From: Curtobacterium sp. MCBA15_001 | GTDB taxonomy: Bacteria; Actinomycetota; Actinomycetes; Actinomycetales; Microbacteriaceae | Direction: 5' to 3' | Length of the DNA: 64,000 bases | NCBI RefSeq assembly: GCF_001864835.1 | Contig: NZ_MJGI01000027.1 | Span: 105,287-169,286, forward strand | In this document: piece after piece, positions 7,708-15,906 of the stretch | Layout of the letters: every line of letters begins with the position of its first letter | Position numbering within the stretch: position 1 is the first letter of the stretch | Position numbers and translations under genes: made by a program | The notes under the pieces: generated by a model | Seen by the model: the letters and a program-made list of their open reading frames with translations, nothing else | What the model was told of the DNA's origin: nothing | Databases searched by the model: none

Positions 7708-8943
7708 ATGACTCCCTTCCGAGACCCTGTCTTCGTGCGGTTGTGGCTGGGCAACACGGCGGCCGGTACCGCGACGGCTGCGCTCCCGGTGCTTCTTGCG
7801 CTTGCTGTACTTGGTCGCGGTGGATCTGTGACGTTGCTCGGCTTGGCCATCGCGGCGCGCACCGTGGGATACGTCGCCCTGACGCCAGTCGCGGGCGTAC
7901 TCGCCGACCGCCTACCACGACGACGAATGATCCAGGCGGCTTCGATGGCCGCGGCGACGGGCACGTTCGTTCTTGCTGTGACCGTCGACGGCGCCAGCTC
8001 GCTCGTGCTTGCTGCTGCACTCTTAGCTGGCGCCGGGCAGGGCTCATACCGGCCGACGTACCAAGCTGCACTCGCCGACGTCGTCGCGGAGGGTCAGCAC
8101 CAGGCAGCAAATGCGCTCTCGACGCTCGGCGCACGCGGAAGCGCCGTTCTGGCACCCGCTATCGCCGCAGGCTTGACGGCTTGGATCGGTGCTCGACCAG
8201 TACTCGCCGCGAGCTCTGCCCTCTGGCTCATTGCTCTCGCTGCCCCCGCCATGACGCCCCCTGCCCCGACCGACCGACCGGAGGCCACCGTGCGACGGAC
8301 CCGAATGTTCTCGGACTTCATCCTCGGAGTGCGAGAGGCACGGCGGCACCGCTGGTTCTTCCCGGTCCTTGCGGTGCTGGCCACGCAGCTCGCCACCGGC
8401 TATGCCGCAACGTCCGTACTGCTGCCGCTGATCAGCCGAGACCGATTCGGCGGTACCGGAATGCTTGCGACTGCGCTCACATCGTTCACTGTCGGTGCCC
8501 TCCTCGGAGCACTGCTCCTGGCCAAGTGGCACCCTCGCCATCCCGGCTTGATCGCCATGCTCGGTCTGGCGCTATACGCCGGTGTGCCGCTGGCACTTGC
8601 GGTGTCGACTGAGCGTTTCCCAGTACTCGCCGCCTACGTGCTGGCCGGCATCGGCGTCGAACTGTTCAACGTCCCCTGGTACACGGCGATCCAACGAGAG
8701 GTCCCGCCACCACTTCGAGCACGTGTGTCCTCCCTCGACTTCTTGGTCTCGTACGGTCTGGCCCCGGTCGGGATCGCGCTGATCGGTCCAGCTGCCGAAG
8801 CAGTGGGACGAACACCGGTGCTCATCAGCTGCGCGGTTGTCTGCCTCGTCGGCCCGCTGGTCGCCGTCACCGACCGGAGGATCCGAAACTTTCGACGCAG
8901 CCCTCCCTCCAGGCTCACGAGTCCGGATGGTGACAGGTTCTGA
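7708..8943 (+). CDS. Major facilitator superfamily transporter
   Basis: Inner-membrane transporter of 411 aa with about 12 hydrophobic segments. The loop between helices 2 and 3 carries the MFS motif as GVLADRLPRRRM. It starts MTPFRDPVFVRLWLGN, the usual beginning of actinobacterial MFS exporters of the MFS_3/enterobactin-exporter-like group. ATG 7708 is chosen because it matches the family N-terminus and sits right after a -10-like box; a GTG at 7663 would add 15 atypical residues. It is divergent from the CGNR regulator, which probably controls it. An efflux role is likely; the substrate is unknown. Confidence 0.9.
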   Translation: MTPFRDPVFVRLWLGNTAAGTATAALPVLLALAVLGRGGSVTLLGLAIAARTVGYVALTPVAGVLADRLPRRRMIQAASMAAATGTFVLAVTVDGASSLVLAAALLAGAGQGSYRPTYQAALADVVAEGQHQAANALSTLGARGSAVLAPAIAAGLTAWIGARPVLAASSALWLIALAAPAMTPPAPTDRPEATVRRTRMFSDFILGVREARRHRWFFPVLAVLATQLATGYAATSVLLPLISRDRFGGTGMLATALTSFTVGALLGALLLAKWHPRHPGLIAMLGLALYAGVPLALAVSTERFPVLAAYVLAGIGVELFNVPWYTAIQREVPPPLRARVSSLDFLVSYGLAPVGIALIGPAAEAVGRTPVLISCAVVCLVGPLVAVTDRRIRNFRRSPPSRLTSPDGDRF

Positions 8944-9333
8944 ACTGCAGCCGCCCGCCTGCTGATCAGGGGCCAACGGCGAGGGGCGACGTCAAAGTCC
9001 CCCACAGGCATCGAGCCCACTTATCTGTCAGGGAATGTAAGTCAGCGACGAGAGGTCGATTTTGAGCAGTGCCGCTTCCCGGGCTGGCCGTGGTCACCGC
9101 CGGCCTTCATGCGGACAAGAGTCCGATGGGGCCCATTGCGGTCTCCAGCCAGCTCCTCTGCCTTCTCGAGGAGAGCGTCGATGGGCCCCTGCGGGCACGG
9201 CCACCTGCCAGACGTATCAAAGTCCACGCCGTGGTCGACGAGCTCGCGAAGGGGCACCGAAGAGCGGCGGCATCATCGCGGCTTCCTTCGCCTCAGCGGG
9301 TGCTTCCTGGTTTGTCGGCACACCCACCAGCTC
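8944..9333. other. 390-bp stretch with no recognised gene
   Basis: This lies between the MFS gene and the end of copA. Only short open frames without ribosome sites or recognisable motifs are present on either strand. It probably marks the left boundary of the metal-resistance island. Confidence 0.5.
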
Positions 9334-11589
9334 CTAATGCCCTCCGTAGGAGCGGAGTCGGAGACTGTTCGAGACGACCAGCGTTGAGGACAGCGCCATC
9401 GCGGCGGCGGCGATGAGGGGGTTGAGAAGGCCAGCCGCGGCGAGTGGGATGGCGGCGATGTTGTAGCCGAACGCCCACACGAGGTTCATCCGGATAGTAC
9501 GCAGGGTTGCACGGGAGAGCTGGACTGCCTCGACGACGGCGCGAAGGTCCTCGCGGACGATGATGACGTCGGCGGCTTTCATGGCGATGTCGGTGCCCTG
9601 CACGACGGCGACGCCGAGGGTGGCGGTCGCCAGCGCGGCGGAGTCGTTGACACCGTCGCCGACCATCGCGACGTGGTGTCCGGCTGCTTGGAGCTGGGCG
9701 ATCCTTTCGGCCTTCTCGTCGGGCAGGACGCGGGCGATGACCTCGTCGACGCCGACTTCCGTACCGATTGCAGTGGCCGCGGACTCTGAGTCCCCGGAGA
9801 GCAGGACGGTGCGGAGACCGAGGGCGCGCAGCTGCGCGACTGCTTCGATCGCGCCGGGACGCAGCGTGTCCTGGACGGTGAGCACTGCGCCGACCTCCCC
9901 GTCAATGGCGAGCAGCACCACGGTCGCACCGAACGCTTCGCGCTGCTCGATGACCGCGGCCACACGCTCGTCAACGGCAACGCCTGATTGCTTGAGGAGC
10001 TCGCGGCGGCCGATCACACAGTGGCGGCGGCCGATCATGCCGGCGGCGCCGAGACTGGTGTGTGCGGTGAAGTCCGACACCCGTTCCAGCGAGCCGAACC
10101 GGGTGTGGGCTGCGATGGTGATCGCCGTGCCGATTGGATGCTCAGACGCTGCTTCGAGGGCGCCAGCGAGTGTCAGGGCGGTGTCGGCGTCGGTGGTGAA
10201 GGTGTCGATGGCGGTGAGGGTCATCCGCCCAGTGGTGAGGGTGCCGGTCTTGTCGAGGACGACGGTGTCGATGCGGCCGCTGGCTTCGAGCGCGTCAGGA
10301 CCCTTGATGAGGACACCGAGCTGCCCGCCACGGCCGACGCCGACCATGAGCGCTGTCGGGGTCGCCAGACCGAGCGCACAGGGGCAGGCAATGATGAGGA
10401 CCGCGACGCCGTTCGCGATCGCGGTACCGGCCTCGGCGCCGCTGATGAGCCAGCCGACGGCGACGAGGATCGCGATGCCGATCACGACGGGCACGAACAC
10501 GCTCGTGACGCGGTCGACGGTGCGCTGCACGGCGGCCTTGCGGCGTTGGGCGTCGTCGGCGACGGCGGCCATCTGCGCCAGCCGGGTGCGAGTGCCGACC
10601 GCGTCGGCGCGGATGATCAGCCGGCCACCCTGCACGAGGGTGCCGCCGATGACAGCGGTGCCGGCGGTGGCTTCGACGGGCACGGACTCACCGGTCATCG
10701 CGGAGACGTCAAGCGTCGCGTCGCCGTCGGAGACGGTGCCGTCGACGGGGATGCGGCCGCCGGGGCGGACGACGACGAGGTTCCCGACTCGGACGGCGCT
10801 GAGCGGGACGGTCTTCTCCTCCCCGTCCGTGAGGAGTTGCGCTTCGGTGACGCCGAGGTCGCCGATGGCTTCGAGGACGTCGGCGGCGCGGCGGCGGCTG
10901 CGGCTTTCGAAGTAGCGGCCGGCGAGCTGGAAGGTGACCATGCCAGCGGCGACGTCGAGGTAGATCGAGTCCGCCCCGGCGGGGGTCTTTCCGAAGCCGA
11001 GCCAGTACCCGGGGGCGGTGGCGGGGTCGACGAGAAGTGTCCAGAGCGCCCATCCGAAGGACACGACGACGCCGAGGGAGACGAGGGTGTCCATGCTGGT
11101 GCTGCGGTGCCGCAGCCCGCGGAGTGTGGCCTTGTGGAATGGCCACGCTGCCCAGGTGACGATGGGGACGGCGAGGAGGACGCAAAGTGCCTGCCAGCCG
11201 GGGAACCGCCAAGCAGGAACGAGCGCCAGGATGATGGTGATGTCGCACAGCGGGATCGTGAACAGCGCCGCGACGGCGAGGCGGAGGCGGAGGGTCGAGG
11301 TGCGGGTCTCGGCGGCGCGGGCACTCCAGGCATCATCGCCTGGAGTGTGGACGGCGGCGGTGTAGCCGGCGCGTTCAACTTGAGCGATGGCGCTCGCGGC
11401 GTCATCGGGTCCGAGACCTGTGACGGTGGCGCGTTCCGTGGCGAAGTTCACCGACGCGGTGACGCCGTCGAGCTTGCCGAGCTTGCGTTCGATGGCGTTC
11501 GCGCAGGCGGAACACGTCATCCCGCCGATGTCGAGCTCAAGCCGCTGCTCGAGCGGCTGCTCGATGCGAGAGGGGGTGGTGGTTGTCAC
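9334..11589 (-). CDS. copA: Copper-exporting P1B-type ATPase CopA
   Basis: Inner-membrane pump of 751 aa that exports cytosolic Cu(I) using ATP. Domains in order: an N-terminal heavy-metal domain with GMTCSAC (Cys26/Cys29); paired membrane helices; an actuator domain with TGES; the transmembrane CPC metal site near residue 400 (IACPCALG); the phosphorylation motif DKTGT near 447; a SEHPIG motif; and MVGDGVND near 641. Length matches the family. GTG at 11587-11589 overlaps the stop of the upstream CopD/CtaG-like gene by four bases (GTGA), showing translational coupling. It is last in the copZ-copD-copA operon controlled by the TCTAC-N5-GTAGA operator upstream of copZ. Confidence 0.96.
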   Translation of the reverse strand: MTTTTPSRIEQPLEQRLELDIGGMTCSACANAIERKLGKLDGVTASVNFATERATVTGLGPDDAASAIAQVERAGYTAAVHTPGDDAWSARAAETRTSTLRLRLAVAALFTIPLCDITIILALVPAWRFPGWQALCVLLAVPIVTWAAWPFHKATLRGLRHRSTSMDTLVSLGVVVSFGWALWTLLVDPATAPGYWLGFGKTPAGADSIYLDVAAGMVTFQLAGRYFESRSRRRAADVLEAIGDLGVTEAQLLTDGEEKTVPLSAVRVGNLVVVRPGGRIPVDGTVSDGDATLDVSAMTGESVPVEATAGTAVIGGTLVQGGRLIIRADAVGTRTRLAQMAAVADDAQRRKAAVQRTVDRVTSVFVPVVIGIAILVAVGWLISGAEAGTAIANGVAVLIIACPCALGLATPTALMVGVGRGGQLGVLIKGPDALEASGRIDTVVLDKTGTLTTGRMTLTAIDTFTTDADTALTLAGALEAASEHPIGTAITIAAHTRFGSLERVSDFTAHTSLGAAGMIGRRHCVIGRRELLKQSGVAVDERVAAVIEQREAFGATVVLLAIDGEVGAVLTVQDTLRPGAIEAVAQLRALGLRTVLLSGDSESAATAIGTEVGVDEVIARVLPDEKAERIAQLQAAGHHVAMVGDGVNDSAALATATLGVAVVQGTDIAMKAADVIIVREDLRAVVEAVQLSRATLRTIRMNLVWAFGYNIAAIPLAAAGLLNPLIAAAAMALSSTLVVSNSLRLRSYGGH

Positions 11590-13688
11590 AGGTGCTTCCG
11601 ATGATCGGTGACGGTCAGGGTCGGCCGGTCGCCTACGCCTGCCCGATCGGTGGTCTGGTGCTCGCCCGGCGCGGATACTTCGCGCGGCTGCGCTACGGCC
11701 GTACCGGTGTCGCGGGTGGTGAGTTTGCCGAGCATGGCGTTGTACTGCTCGTAGTCGTCGTCCAAGCCCCGGTCGGCGTGCCGATCGATGCGCTTGGCCT
11801 GACGGGAGTCCTGCTTCGCCCACTGGGTGACGAGGGCGATGACGACGACGATCAGCGGCAGCTCTCCGGCGGCCCACGCGACGCCGCCGGCAACGTACTG
11901 GTCGTGGGCGAGGCTGCCGATCCACGGGATGTCGAGGTACTGGAAGTAGGTGCCCGCAAGGAGGTCGGTACTGGTCATGACGACGACGCCGAAGAACGCG
12001 TGGAAGGGCATCGCCGCGAGGACGAGGCCAAGCTTGCCGATATGTGGCAGGGGTCGGGGTGGTGCGTCGATGCCGATGATGAGGGCGTAGAAGACGTATC
12101 CGATGGCGAGGTAGTGCAGTGTCATCGCCTGGTGCGCCCAGTGGTACCGCATGGCCCAGTCGAAGAATGGGGTGAGGTAGATGGCGTAGTAGGAGCCCAC
12201 GAACACGGCGAGGACGTACATCGGGTTGTAGGTGACGCGCAGCAGCTTCGAATGCGTCAGCGCCACAAGCCACTCATGGGGCCCAGCGAACCCGTCGCGG
12301 CGGTGGGCGGTGGTGGCGCGGAGGAACAGGGTGATTGGGCCGCCGAGGACCAGCAGCAGCGGGCAGAGCATGTTGAGGCTCATGTGCAGGCCCATGTGGA
12401 CAGCGAACGACGCCGACGAGTACGGGCCGACGCCGGATGACGTGGTGATGATGACTGAGACCCAGCCGAGCATCCACGCGCTTGTACGTCCGTGCGACCA
12501 GTGGTCGCCGCGTCTTCGGAGTCGGATGACGGCCGCTGCGTACGAGGCGATCCCAGCAATGGCGATGACCAGGAACAGGATGTTCACCCGGCCCGAGGTC
12601 CACAGCGTGATCGGGGTGAGGGGGGTGTTGACCAGGTAGCCGAGGAAGAGCTGCTGCCCGTCGGTGGGTACGAAGTACACCGGTGGTGGGATGCGCGCCA
12701 TGACGACGCCGATCCCAGTCGCGATCGGGAGCACTGACAGGAGAACGGCCGGCGCAGTGCGGGTGGCGAACCAGGCTCGGCGGAGCAGGATCGGTCCGGC
12801 GACGGCGGCGACGAGGAGGATCTGAACGGCGAACAGGATCCCCGTCGGCGCTGCCCACGGCAGTGTGCCGGCGAGTTCAACGGCGGCGACGATGACCGAC
12901 CCAAGAGTCCAGGTGATCCACGCGGTGAGCGCGAGAACGCGGTACCGACGGAGAGTCGTGGCGCCGGGCCGGCTCCTGCGCCAGCGACGGGCAAGGGCGG
13001 CGGTGGCGCCGATCCAGATACCGATGGCTGAGGTGGCGAACATGGCGGCGTCTCCGCCGAAGTCGTGGTTCGGGCCGACGAGGACCTGGGTGACGAGGAC
13101 CGGTGCGAGGAGCCCGATCGTGCCGATGCCGGCGAGGAGGAGGGTGCTGACCCAGCTGTGGACGAGGTAGGCGGCGACGAGGATCGTCACCGCGATGCAG
13201 GCGACGACGATCCATGCGCCGGGAAGGTAGCTGGCCTGCACGAGGTAGCCGATCGCGCCCGGGGTGAGGAGCTTCGTCAGCGGCTGTCCGTTGGCGTCGG
13301 CGGCGTCGACCGGGATGAGCAGCACTGCGGCGGCCATCCATACGGTCGCCGAGGGCCGGACGATCGCGAGATCGCGGTGGTTGTCGATGAGTGTGCGGGA
13401 GCGGCGCGGCGTGAGGCACGCGGCGGCGGCGAGGCCTCCGACTGTGAGGCCGCCGGTGATGTCGGCGGTGAGGCGGAGCAGGGCGCTCAGCATCGAAGTG
13501 AGCATGCCCGGGTAGCCGCGGCTCAGCCGGTCGTATGACGAGGACCCGAGCATCTCGACCGCAACCACGACGACGGCGACCGCGATGATCGCGCCGACCC
13601 ATGGCAACGCGCGCGCCACCGTGCCCGATCGTTCCGCGGCGACGACTGCCGGCGGTCGGTCAAGGGTGGCTGCGGTGGTGTCAGACAC
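11586..13688 (-). CDS. CopD/CtaG fusion membrane protein (copper import/cytochrome c oxidase assembly type)
   Basis: Polytopic membrane protein of 700 aa. The N-terminal half (about residues 25-330) looks like a CopD-type copper-transport domain. The C-terminal half (about 370-620) looks like the caa3-type oxidase assembly factor CtaG, with HMGLHMSLNM and MTLHYLAIGYVFY, rich in His and Met. This fusion is well known in Actinomycetota and is linked to copper handling and delivery to oxidase. GTG at 13686-13688 overlaps the copZ stop by eight bases, and its stop overlaps the copA start. It probably moves or buffers copper in the envelope; direction cannot be told from sequence. Confidence 0.88.
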   Translation of the reverse strand: MSDTTAATLDRPPAVVAAERSGTVARALPWVGAIIAVAVVVVAVEMLGSSSYDRLSRGYPGMLTSMLSALLRLTADITGGLTVGGLAAAACLTPRRSRTLIDNHRDLAIVRPSATVWMAAAVLLIPVDAADANGQPLTKLLTPGAIGYLVQASYLPGAWIVVACIAVTILVAAYLVHSWVSTLLLAGIGTIGLLAPVLVTQVLVGPNHDFGGDAAMFATSAIGIWIGATAALARRWRRSRPGATTLRRYRVLALTAWITWTLGSVIVAAVELAGTLPWAAPTGILFAVQILLVAAVAGPILLRRAWFATRTAPAVLLSVLPIATGIGVVMARIPPPVYFVPTDGQQLFLGYLVNTPLTPITLWTSGRVNILFLVIAIAGIASYAAAVIRLRRRGDHWSHGRTSAWMLGWVSVIITTSSGVGPYSSASFAVHMGLHMSLNMLCPLLLVLGGPITLFLRATTAHRRDGFAGPHEWLVALTHSKLLRVTYNPMYVLAVFVGSYYAIYLTPFFDWAMRYHWAHQAMTLHYLAIGYVFYALIIGIDAPPRPLPHIGKLGLVLAAMPFHAFFGVVVMTSTDLLAGTYFQYLDIPWIGSLAHDQYVAGGVAWAAGELPLIVVVIALVTQWAKQDSRQAKRIDRHADRGLDDDYEQYNAMLGKLTTRDTGTAVAQPREVSAPGEHQTTDRAGVGDRPTLTVTDHRKHL

Positions 13689-13890
13689 TGGCGAGCTCGT
13701 AGCCTGCCTCGTCGACAGCTTCGGCGACTGCGGCGGCATCCGGCTGGGAGGGTGAGGTGATGATGACGAGGCCGGTTGCGGCGTCCGCGGTGACTGATTC
13801 GATGCCGGCGATAGCTTCGAGTTCGCCGGTGACGCGGCGTTCGCAGTGCTCGCAGGTCATCCCGACGACGTGGTACTCGAATCGCTCCAT
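13681..13890 (-). CDS. copZ: CopZ-like heavy-metal-associated (HMA) copper chaperone
   Basis: Cytosolic 69-aa HMA domain protein with the GMTCEHC Cu(I)-binding motif near residues 10-16 and the ferredoxin-like pattern through DEAGYELASV. Such proteins carry Cu(I) to CopA. It is first in the copZ-copD/ctaG-copA operon and overlaps the next gene by eight bases. A BlaI/CopY-type operator (TTCTAC-N5-GTAGAA) lies just upstream at 13898-13914, consistent with copper or redox induction through the neighbouring repressor. Confidence 0.94.
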   Translation of the reverse strand: MERFEYHVVGMTCEHCERRVTGELEAIAGIESVTADAATGLVIITSPSQPDAAAVAEAVDEAGYELASV

Positions 13891-13897
13891 ACCCGCA

Positions 13898-13914
13898 TTC
13901 TACAAAACGTAGAA
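13898..13914. promoter_or_regulatory. BlaI/CopY-type operator upstream of copZ
   Basis: TTCTAC-AAAAC-GTAGAA is an inverted repeat eight bases upstream of the copZ start codon on the minus strand. It has the same TCTAC-N5-GTAGA core as two sites at 15193-15207 and 15216-15230 beside the BlaI/CopY gene. Known operators of this repressor family have TACA/TGTA dyads. Confidence 0.75.
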
Positions 13915-13944
13915 GGAGATGCGAGCCATGCCGGAGAGGCTTGG

Positions 13945-14757
13945 TCAGCGGGACCGCAGGATCGGGGCCAGGTGGCGTCGGTGCGGCCAGCTCTTCACGG
14001 GAGAGGACGCCAGTCGCGCGGCTCGGAGCTCGAGGGCAGGGTTCGGGTCAACGTGGTCCATCAGGGTCAATGCATTGCAGACGGTTGCGGGCCCGCAAAC
14101 GCGGGCGGCTGCGTCGTCTGCGACGAGCTCGATCAGCAGTGCGACCGTTCGGCGGAACTCCCGGGCGGTCCGAAGCCGCGGGAATGCAGCAGCGTTCAGT
14201 GCCGCGACGCGGCCGATGAAATCGTGCCGTCCGAGCACGTGCGCTCGTTCGTGCTCGATCACCGCCCGGACGCAGGCTGGCGGCATCGCGTCTTCGACGC
14301 CGGTCGAGATCAGCACACGACCGTCGGCGGTAGAGCAGGCAATGGGGTCCGCTGTCTGCAGATAGGCGACCTCTTGGCCGCCGATGTGTTCTGTCCGGGC
14401 GGTGGAACGGGCGACAAGCAGTGTCACCGCGACGTCGGTGCGTCGCTTCGCGGCCGAGATCGGTTCCGCGTTTGCGGCGAGGAGCGCGGCGACACCGCCT
14501 GCGATGCCGAGCCCGCACCAGGCGAAGAGGCCGGCAGCGGGAGATCCGATCCCGTGCGCGTGCGTGTTCGTTGCGACGATGACTGCAGCGATGCCGACGC
14601 TCAGCAGCAGTGAGATCGCAGCGATCGTCAGCGCGCTGAGCCACAAGCGGAGGGCGAGCTGCGGGCGGTGCAGCCACCAGGTGCCGCGGGTGAGGATGAC
14701 TGGCGCGAGCAGCGTGACGACGACCGCGAGCGCCACGAGGGCGAGAACGGCGATCAC
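13945..14757 (-). CDS. M56/M48-family membrane metalloprotease (BlaR1/MecR1-like, no sensor domain)
   Basis: Membrane protein of 270 aa with about three N-terminal helices and a zinc-protease domain carrying EHERAHVLGRHD (HExxH near residue 172). In Bla/Mec systems such a protease inactivates the BlaI/MecI repressor on signalling. Here the C-terminal penicillin-binding sensor is absent, as in many actinobacterial pairs. GTG at 14755-14757 overlaps the repressor stop by four bases (GTGA), so the two are made together. It likely relieves repression at the three nearby operators, but the inducing signal (copper, redox or other) is not visible. Confidence 0.9.
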   Translation of the reverse strand: MIAVLALVALAVVVTLLAPVILTRGTWWLHRPQLALRLWLSALTIAAISLLLSVGIAAVIVATNTHAHGIGSPAAGLFAWCGLGIAGGVAALLAANAEPISAAKRRTDVAVTLLVARSTARTEHIGGQEVAYLQTADPIACSTADGRVLISTGVEDAMPPACVRAVIEHERAHVLGRHDFIGRVAALNAAAFPRLRTAREFRRTVALLIELVADDAAARVCGPATVCNALTLMDHVDPNPALELRAARLASSPVKSWPHRRHLAPILRSR

Positions 14758-15158
14758 GCCACCGATTCTCCCGTCGTGCGGTCGATCCCGGACTCGTTGT
14801 TCCCGGAGCCGTCGAGGGCGGCGCGCAGCACGTGCAGGTCCTCCGCGCGGAGCGCGCCGGTGAAACGCTGCAGTACCGCCCTGCGATCGCTGGATCTACC
14901 GAGGACCTCCGCCATCGAATCGGCTGTCTCGGCAGGGTCGGCTTTCGTGGCGCAGTACGCCCTAGATACCGGGTCCCGCTCGACGAGGCCCTTTTTCTCG
15001 AGCCGGGCGAGGACGGTCAGCACTGTCGTGGAGGCCAGCGGGTCGCCGTTGTCGGCGAGGGCGTCGCGGATCTGTCGCCCGTTTTGCGCAGCGTCGCGCG
15101 CCCAGAGGAGTTGCAGCACGTTCGCCTCGAGGGACCCGTGCGCACGGCGCGGACTCAT
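14754..15158 (-). CDS. BlaI/MecI/CopY-family winged-helix repressor
   Basis: DNA-binding repressor of 134 aa. It has the family's winged helix (SLEANVLQLLWA, then STTVLTVLARLEKKGLVERD) in residues 8-75 and a C-terminal dimer domain. ATG at 15156-15158 has a CGGAGGA ribosome site; the longer frame upstream runs through the operators and is rejected. It is co-transcribed with the M56 protease. Two matching operators lie in its own promoter region, shared with the divergent DUF5134-PepSY-ABC operon, and one upstream of copZ. It is therefore probably autoregulated and controls both flanking operons. Confidence 0.92.
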   Translation of the reverse strand: MSPRRAHGSLEANVLQLLWARDAAQNGRQIRDALADNGDPLASTTVLTVLARLEKKGLVERDPVSRAYCATKADPAETADSMAEVLGRSSDRRAVLQRFTGALRAEDLHVLRAALDGSGNNESGIDRTTGESVA

Positions 15159-15192
15159 CGGCGTCCTCCGACTGTGTCGACCATGCGCTGAC

Positions 15193-15207
15193 TCTACATC
15201 AAGTAGA
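15193..15207. promoter_or_regulatory. BlaI/CopY-type operator, divergent promoter site 1
   Basis: TCTAC-ATCAA-GTAGA lies between the repressor gene and the divergent DUF5134 gene. It shares the 5-bp arms and 5-bp spacing with the copZ site. Confidence 0.72.
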
Positions 15208-15215
15208 AACCTGCT

Positions 15216-15230
15216 TCTACAACTTGTAGA
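15216..15230. promoter_or_regulatory. BlaI/CopY-type operator, divergent promoter site 2
   Basis: TCTACAA-C-TTGTAGA is a perfect 7+1+7 palindrome, 23 bp from site 1 centre to centre (about two helical turns). It is the best-conserved of the three sites and suggests cooperative dimer binding over the divergent promoter. Confidence 0.78.
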
Positions 15231-15270
15231 GTGGCGCCGCCCGACCCGTTCTCGACGAGAGGATCCCTTT

Positions 15271-15891
15271 GTGTCACACAGCCTGACGCTGTCCGTTCTC
15301 CTCACAGTGCTGTTCACCGTGACGGCCGCGGGGTACCTCGGCTTCGCGTTTCGACCCGGCAGCGACGGAGTGTCTCGGGTGAGTGATGTCTTTCATGTGC
15401 TGATGAGCGTCGCAATGCTGGCGATGCCGTGGGCCTGGGGGATGACCCTCGCGCCGCCGACGCTGGAGATCATCGTGTTCGCCGTCGCGACGCTGTTCTA
15501 CCTCGTCCTCACGCTCGGTAGCACTCGGTACGGCGGCCACGAGCATCACGGACCTGGCGGTTCAGGCCGGCTGGTGCTGGGCTACCACGTGGTGATGATG
15601 GCGGCGATGGTCGTCATGGGCGTGGTGATGCTGCCGATGGCTGGCGGGGCTTCGATGTCGATGCCGGGGATGAACATGACCGGCAGCGGACACAGCATGC
15701 ACGCCTCCTGGTCCGGGTGGACGTCAATCTCGTGGATCCTCGTCGTCGTGTTCGCGGCCGCGACCGTCTGGATGCTGGGGCGGCTGATCGCCTCCGCTCA
15801 CGTCCGGCAACACCCCCTGGCGCGCCTGGATGGCGTGCTCCTCCTGCTGATGAGTGCCGGCATGGCGCTCGCATTCATTCCCACGAGCTGA
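15271..15891 (+). CDS. DUF5134-like membrane protein with Met/His-rich loop
   Basis: Membrane protein of 206 aa with about six helices. It contains a Gly/Met/His-rich extracytoplasmic-type loop around residues 128-152 (MSMPGMNM, then GHSMHASW) and another His cluster (GGHEHHG) near residue 90. Such loops commonly bind copper. It resembles the DUF5134 family found beside copper genes in actinomycetes. GTG at 15271 follows a GAGAGGAT ribosome site and two repressor operators. It is first in a six-gene operon with PepSY, metal-chelate ABC transporter and DJ-1 genes. Function unknown; a metal-binding membrane role is inferred. Confidence 0.85.
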   Translation: MSHSLTLSVLLTVLFTVTAAGYLGFAFRPGSDGVSRVSDVFHVLMSVAMLAMPWAWGMTLAPPTLEIIVFAVATLFYLVLTLGSTRYGGHEHHGPGGSGRLVLGYHVVMMAAMVVMGVVMLPMAGGASMSMPGMNMTGSGHSMHASWSGWTSISWILVVVFAAATVWMLGRLIASAHVRQHPLARLDGVLLLLMSAGMALAFIPTS

Positions 15892-15906
15892 GGACCGAGA
15901 GAAGCC

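Noticed and set aside
9042..9257. 71-codon minus-strand frame (MPLRELVDHGVDFDTSG...)
   Set aside because: No family, ribosome site or conserved neighbour; not enough support for a gene.
9988..11604. 538-codon plus-strand frame opposite copA
   Set aside because: Gly/Asp/Ala-rich shadow of the P-type ATPase with no recognisable domain; the minus-strand CopA motifs are unambiguous.
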